A DNA stretch of 10,310 bases from an uncultured Lachnobacterium sp. (GTDB taxonomy: Bacteria; Bacillota; Clostridia; Lachnospirales; Lachnospiraceae). Position numbers and translations under genes: made by a program. The stretch spans positions 1 to 10,310 of the forward strand of contig CAMFPD010000067.1 of assembly GCA_945971355.1 (NCBI GenBank). The letters are read 5' to 3'. Shown piece after piece: positions 7,439 to 10,310 of the stretch (position 1 is its first letter; each line of letters begins with the position of its first letter). Under the pieces are notes generated by a model. The model saw only the letters and a list, made by a program, of their open reading frames with translations, made no database searches and was not told the DNA's origin.

Positions 7439-7496
7439 ATTCACCTCCCGCCTGCATACCTCGGATTCTATTTCCCTTTGCCTCCCTTTTGCGCAG
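7439..7496 (-). promoter_or_regulatory. ABC-F leader with two SD-like motifs and a possible masking stem
   Basis: The minus strand holds GGGAGG at 7449-7444, used by ABC-F, and a second GGGAGG at 7486-7481. GCAGG (7455-7451 on the minus strand) can pair with CCTGC (7497-7493), forming a loop that encloses the upstream SD-like motif. No clear promoter is present, so transcription must start inside or beyond the foldback element, or from a weak promoter I cannot see. Confidence 0.35.
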
Positions 7497-7529
7497 GATT
7501 ATTGTGTCTAATGATAGCATTTTACTTTA
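7497..7529 (+). repeat. Terminal inverted repeat, left end of the foldback element
   Basis: This is the outermost 33-nt block, pairing with 8267-8299 with one difference (T at 7507 opposite G, a wobble pair in a plus-strand RNA). Similarity stops abruptly at G7497 on the outside. No target-site duplication is visible in the flanks (GCGCAG on the left, ATATAC on the right). Confidence 0.85.
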
Positions 7530-7886
7530 CTTAACTTCTCGCTTGTATTTACTGTGTCCCCATTGGAACGTGGGATTGAATGTGGGTGTATCGTTAACGC
7601 ATCCCCTGAGCTGTTTTGTTGTTCTGCGATTTTCTATTATGGCACCCTATATGAATTTGGAGGACACATAAAGTTATATATGTTTCTTTGAAGAAACCGT
7701 AGAGTAAAGCCGTAGCTTTGCCAGATGCCATTCTTTTGCCTTCAGGGAAGGTGTACTTCAATAGCAAAACAATACCGTCCAAGTGTCCTTCTCACACAGA
7801 CAACTCAGTTGACCATCCTAGTCCATCTAGGAGCCTTGCTCAGGAAATAGATATTAGGGCGCCTTCGCACAACTCGAGCAGTTTCT

Positions 7887-7908
7887 TTGAATGCGCACGG
7901 CGCGGAGT
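7887..7908. other. Apical loop of the foldback with a nested GC-rich hairpin
   Basis: The 22-nt loop contains GCGC (7893-7896) and GCGC (7900-7903) separated by 3 nt, able to form a small extra hairpin at the tip. The tip is bounded by the 11-bp stem GAGCAGTTTCT / AGAAACTGCTC. It is visibly more GC-rich than the surrounding chromosome. Confidence 0.6.
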
Positions 7909-8266
7909 AGAAACTGCTCTCAAACAAGTGACTTTCGGCGCCCACTTTTCCTTCGTCCAAGGCTCCAAGATGGACACGAATGGCCCCTGAAATGTTGTCT
8001 GTGTGAGAAGGACACTTGGACGGTATTGTCTTGCATTTGAAGAACCAGCTTCAATCGAAGAAGGCAAAAGATGGTATCGGCAAATCTAGGCTTTACGGCT
8101 AGGTTTCTGAGAAGGAACATATATAACTTTATGTGAAACGTAAACTGTGTAGGGTGCCATATTTGTAAAGAGTTGCCCAACAAAACAGCTCAGGGGATGC
8201 GTTACCGATACACCCACATACAATCCTACTACAATCGGCATGTCAAAATACAAGTATGAAATTTGT

Positions 8267-8299
8267 TAAAGTAAAATGCTATCATTAGGCACAATAATC
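8267..8299 (-). repeat. Terminal inverted repeat, right end of the foldback element
   Basis: Counterpart of 7497-7529 in inverted orientation, 32 of 33 identical. It lies 9 nt to the left of the intrinsic terminator at 8309-8341. Confidence 0.85.
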
Positions 8300-8308
8300 A
8301 TATACAGC

Positions 8309-8341
8309 AAAAAAGTCCACTTTGCGTGCGCTAAGTAGACT
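8309..8341 (-). terminator. Intrinsic terminator (minus strand)
   Basis: On the minus strand a 9-bp stem (AGTCTACTT with AAGTGGACT, including one U-G pair) closes a 10-nt loop and is followed at once by a run of six U. On the plus strand the same stem would contain a C-A mismatch and lacks a U tract, so the direction is clear. It ends the transcript that comes from the acyltransferase side, or a small RNA arising in 8342-8410, and insulates the foldback element on that side. Confidence 0.8.
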
Positions 8342-8410
8342 CGTGAATTATTCTCGTATTCCTAATTTGGTATCAGTATATTTAAAACACCATACTGTTT
8401 TTCATACAAA
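8342..8410. other. AT-rich spacer between two hairpin terminators
   Basis: No gene is visible. CAGTAT (8373-8378) and ATACTG can pair across about 12 nt. On the minus strand a TTGTAT, 17 nt, TTTAAA arrangement could be a weak promoter for a short RNA ending at the terminator 8309-8341, but the match to consensus is poor. Confidence 0.3.
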
Positions 8411-8527
8411 TAAAAAAAGAATGATTATCACGATAATCTAATTTAAGCGCACCCATAGAATCCCTGACTTTACACAGGACTTTTGTTTCTATGTGTCTAC
8501 CTAAATCAAATTATCGATTAATCATTC
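8411..8527 (-). ncRNA. Structured minus-strand RNA with terminal U tract (candidate sRNA or operon 3' end)
   Basis: A long imperfect hairpin is formed by 8502-8527 and 8419-8445: 9 bp (GAATGATTA/TAATCATTC), a small internal loop, 7 bp (CGATAAT/ATTATCG) and 8 bp that include two G-U pairs when read on the minus strand. Inside are CATAGAA/TTCTATG (7 bp, then an A-G mismatch and 2 bp) and a distal CCTG/CAGG stem. On the minus strand the hairpin is followed directly by seven U. On the plus strand the two wobble pairs become A-C mismatches and no U tract follows, so the RNA is on the minus strand. It lies 142 nt beyond the acyltransferase stop codon. It may be the operon terminator with an elaborate hairpin or an independent small RNA. 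I do not recognise it as a known riboswitch or sRNA family. Confidence 0.6.
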
Positions 8528-8668
8528 CCTCACCTTACACCTATGGTGTTCTTTCTCTTTTATTCTCTGTATACAATAATCTATATTTTAATTACTGTCA
8601 ACCCTAATGTTTTTCTTGCCATTTGCGGCAAACCAAACTAATGCAACCATCAGTAGTCACATATCTTC
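8528..8668. other. Spacer downstream of the acyltransferase gene
   Basis: No coding region is supported. Two short hairpins can be drawn: ACACC/GGTGT (8537-8549) and TTGCC/GGCAA (8617-8632 region), neither followed by a U tract. This spacer would be the 5' part of a small RNA if 8411-8527 has its own promoter, which I cannot locate. Confidence 0.35.
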
Positions 8669-9685
8669 TCATCTATGGTTACAAATATTCATTGCTACTT
8701 TATACAGGCTCTGTAGTGCCACTGAAACAGCCACTACAACTAACATCGTCACTAGATTTGTTATCACATTATATTTTGATAACATCAGAAACTTGTTTGC
8801 TATATCATATCCAAAAATCATCTGAACAGCATATATTTCAAGGGTTGCAGCCCCTATTACCTGAATAGCTTTAATCTCTGGTATCATTCCAACCAAAAGA
8901 ACCAGTCCCACACTTACAGGAATAACTGTTATGTAAAACATATCTTTGATAGGAACCTGCAAACGCAGCTTAAATGCGGAAAAATATGCCATCACAAGCC
9001 CAATTACTGTAAGTATAATGCCTACTATTACCCGAATGGTGTTGATGCTGACTGTATTGCCCCTTCTCTCTTTACAATCGCTTGCCTTATTATGCTCTAT
9101 ACCATTATCCCCCTTGCCAAACAGAGCTCTCACCTTTTTAGATGCAGCACAGTAATAACCCAACATAAAAATCGGAATTCTGTTCCAAAAAATAAATATA
9201 TGACCACATTTTTTCTGCACCGTAAGTACAAGTCCTACCACAAGCCATATTCCAATCATTGTTAAAAACGTAACAATCCTGTTTTTCTTATCACACCGTT
9301 GAATTAGCGGAAAAACTGCATAAAAAACCATAATTGCAGGTAAAAACCACAAAAAGGCACCTCCGCCTTTCTTTATCAGGTCAATTCCTGTAATAACCTG
9401 AAAAAAATAGCCGAGGCTCCATCCTTTGTAAATATAGGCTACAACTGCAAATATTAAAAACTTTAGGTAAACGGCTTTAAAACGCCCCGCCATAAATGAT
9501 GTATATCCCGTTATCTCTCTGCTCCCAAGAGAAAAGGCGGACAGAAAAAAGAATATATCCACTCCAACAAACGCAGTCTGCCTGAGGAAAATTTCCAATT
9601 CGTTCCCCCTGAACATATACACCCACAGATGGAATATCATAATCTGCATGGCCGAAAAAGCCATAATTGTCCTCTTATTCTGCAT
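8669..9685 (-). CDS. Acyltransferase-3 family integral membrane protein
   Basis: This 338-aa protein with about ten hydrophobic helices belongs to the acyltransferase 3 family (OafA/WecH-like), membrane enzymes that O-acetylate or otherwise acylate cell-surface polysaccharides, peptidoglycan or other glycans. Family signs are the first helix with the conserved His (AMQIMIFHLW, H19), then VGVDIFFFLSAFSLGS (about 41-56) matching the VDxFFxxSGF motif, and MAGRFKAVYLKF matching the R..R..P/Y region. Two deviations stand out: the Arg of the R-X10-H motif is replaced by Met8, and SG in the second motif is SA. A charged loop (about 190-215, GKGDNGIEHNKASDCKERR) separates the two helix groups. The start is 2 nt after the lipoprotein stop, without a Shine-Dalgarno, so translation is probably coupled. 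The substrate is unknown. Confidence 0.85.
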   Translation of the reverse strand: MQNKRTIMAFSAMQIMIFHLWVYMFRGNELEIFLRQTAFVGVDIFFFLSAFSLGSREITGYTSFMAGRFKAVYLKFLIFAVVAYIYKGWSLGYFFQVITGIDLIKKGGGAFLWFLPAIMVFYAVFPLIQRCDKKNRIVTFLTMIGIWLVVGLVLTVQKKCGHIFIFWNRIPIFMLGYYCAASKKVRALFGKGDNGIEHNKASDCKERRGNTVSINTIRVIVGIILTVIGLVMAYFSAFKLRLQVPIKDMFYITVIPVSVGLVLLVGMIPEIKAIQVIGAATLEIYAVQMIFGYDIANKFLMLSKYNVITNLVTMLVVVAVSVALQSLYKVAMNICNHR

Positions 9686-9687
9686 AT

Positions 9688-10251
9688 TTAATCAAATGTA
9701 TATGGCGACATCACGAAAAACACATAATTTCCATTTGTCTCTACCACCATCTCATCGGCTTCTGTACAGATATTCCAGTTAAGGTTGGCATGATCCATTA
9801 AGGCTGCCGCAAGCTCATCTGGATTGTCTGTCTCAAAAATATATCCAACAAAAGGAATTGTGCTTATGTTAGGCATAAAGCACACCCCTTTGTTAAATCC
9901 CGAAATCTCCTCATCAAATCCACTCAAAAAGCCTTCCTCCACAGGTACATAGCTCATTGAGATTTGACTTAGGCTCTCATTTTCAATTAGAGCAGCCGCC
10001 ACCTGCTCTATATCATCAGTATTCTCTATCTCGCTGTAGAAAATTCCTAAAAGTGATTTTGCCACAGTAGTGTCTGTGTTCTCCTCGTTGTTTACGCTTT
10101 GTTCTGTGTCGTCTACTACATCCGTGTTTTCCTGTTCTTCAACAATATCCGTTGTCTGATCAGAATTATTGTCCTTTGTTCCACAACCCACAAGCATAAA
10201 AATGCTAAGTGCTGCCATCATAATTAATGGTAATACCTTCTTTATATTCAT
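9688..10251 (-). CDS. Secreted lipoprotein of unknown function
   Basis: This 187-aa protein begins with a type II (lipoprotein) signal peptide: basic MNIKK, a hydrophobic stretch to residue 20, and the lipobox MLVGC with Cys23 as the lipidated residue. A Thr/Asp/Glu/Asn-rich, low-complexity linker (about 25-65) follows, typical of a spacer that holds a domain away from the membrane. The remaining about 120 residues form a small domain I do not recognise, with DELAAALMDHANLNW and NGNYVFFVMSPYTFD near the end. The ATG at 10251 is preceded by GGGGG with 8 nt spacing, and that Shine-Dalgarno lies inside the second copy of the intergenic repeat. The acyltransferase gene follows after 2 nt, so the pair may act together at the cell surface. 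The localisation is firm; the function is unknown. Confidence 0.88.
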   Translation of the reverse strand: MNIKKVLPLIMMAALSIFMLVGCGTKDNNSDQTTDIVEEQENTDVVDDTEQSVNNEENTDTTVAKSLLGIFYSEIENTDDIEQVAAALIENESLSQISMSYVPVEEGFLSGFDEEISGFNKGVCFMPNISTIPFVGYIFETDNPDELAAALMDHANLNWNICTEADEMVVETNGNYVFFVMSPYTFD

Positions 10252-10254
10252 TCT

Positions 10255-10310
10255 ATTGTCCCCCTTGTTTATACTACCTATAGTATCTCTTAAATTGTTA
10301 CAAATATCTA
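10255..10310. repeat. Intergenic repeat, copy 2 (leader of the lipoprotein gene)
   Basis: These 56 nt match 5805-5864 exactly except for the lack of 4 nt in the spacer of the inverted repeat ATACTA (10271-10276) / TAGTAT (10281-10286). Here the block abuts the gene and supplies its GGGGG ribosome binding site. It reaches the window edge, so its true outer boundary is unknown. Confidence 0.8.

Larger units (their letters stand above)
7497..8299. repeat. 803-nt giant imperfect foldback (long inverted repeat or structured RNA element)
   Basis: The left half is the reverse complement of the right half in a series of blocks that stay in register. Left / right positions are: 7497-7529 / 8267-8299 (32 of 33); 7542-7550 / 8246-8254; 7573-7621 / 8178-8226 (47 of 49); 7638-7650 / 8149-8161; 7665-7688 / 8112-8135; 7692-7698 / 8102-8108; 7704-7711 / 8089-8096; 7717-7722 / 8079-8084; 7724-7731 / 8071-8078; 7733-7742 / 8061-8070; 7764-7804 / 7994-8034 (40 of 41); 7821-7838 / 7958-7975 (17 of 18); 7857-7863 / 7937-7943; 7876-7886 / 7909-7919. 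The apical loop is 7887-7908. Intervening segments differ in sequence but often match in length (12/12, 16/16, 3/3, 5/5, 14/13). No credible protein, transposase, tRNA or known RNA class is recognised inside. It may be a structured non-coding RNA, a MITE-like foldback element, or an old inverted duplication. Confidence 0.9.

Noticed and set aside
7442..7444. GTG as the ABC-F start codon
   Set aside because: The GTG overlaps the GGGAGG ribosome binding site; the ATG at 7438 has ideal spacing.
7422..7457. An 11-codon leader peptide (MQAGGEYVTDK) overlapping the ABC-F start
   Set aside because: Its ATG has no properly spaced Shine-Dalgarno, since the nearest GAGG is only 1 nt away, and it overlaps the ABC-F ribosome binding site. 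It is most likely chance.
7718..8183. Open frames of 75-90 codons on both strands inside the foldback element
   Set aside because: They have no good ribosome binding sites, no recognisable domain and low-quality composition. They are explained by the complementary arms, since open frames in one arm are mirrored in the other.
7491..8306. Target-site duplication at the ends of the foldback element
   Set aside because: The flanks GCGCAG (left) and ATATAC (right) share no direct repeat, so insertion by a standard transposase is not shown.
8411..8527. Known riboswitch or 6S RNA
   Set aside because: The hairpin lies downstream of a gene rather than in a leader, lacks a recognisable aptamer core, and is shorter than 6S RNA without its large central bubble.
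1..10310. CRISPR array, tRNA or rRNA genes, prophage or integrase genes
   Set aside because: I saw no regularly spaced direct repeats, cloverleaf-like segments, rRNA sequence or recombinase motifs on either strand.

Overview
The window looks like chromosomal DNA of a low-GC Firmicute, most likely a gut or rumen Lachnospiraceae (Roseburia, Butyrivibrio, Lachnospira or Eubacterium type). This is inferred from the AT-rich intergenic regions, strong GGAGG-type ribosome binding sites, the protein families, and a candidate sigma-D (flagellar-type) promoter. No species is assigned. Every gene I can support lies on the minus strand, so transcription runs from right to left.

Layout in the direction of transcription: (1) 10310-8669: a secreted lipoprotein and an integral-membrane acyltransferase-3 family protein, 2 nt apart and probably translationally coupled. 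(2) 8668-8309: no gene, but a structured minus-strand RNA (about 8411-8527) ending in a U tract, then a second intrinsic terminator (8309-8341). (3) 8299-7497: an 803-nt non-coding element that folds back on itself over nearly its full length. At least 14 paired blocks (about 244 base pairs) are separated by internal loops of matching length around a 22-nt apical loop. It ends 48 nt before the Shine-Dalgarno of the next gene. (4) 7438-5906: an ABC-F family translation or ribosome-protection ATPase with an unusual second Walker B tail. (5) 5770-2430: an unrecognised 179-aa protein, a 606-aa RelA/SpoT-domain protein of a non-canonical subfamily, and an EamA/DMT transporter, the last two 19 nt apart. 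(6) 2226-2050: a 58-aa PspC-domain membrane protein. (7) 1913-1: a 396-aa protein with EF-hand-like calcium loops, followed 17 nt later by a Cof-type HAD phosphatase that runs off the window.

The genes are mostly envelope and stress functions: PspC, a (p)ppGpp-synthetase-like protein, ABC-F, a lipoprotein and an acyltransferase. No single pathway ties them together. The most unusual content is non-coding. The first item is the giant foldback element with no recognisable coding content, transposase or known RNA class. The second is the neighbouring hairpin RNA, whose G-U pairs and U tract both point to the minus strand. The third is a nearly identical 56-60 nt intergenic block, with an ATACTA/TAGTAT inverted repeat, placed in front of two unrelated genes (5805-5864 and 10255-10310), which suggests a shared regulatory element or a dispersed intergenic repeat.
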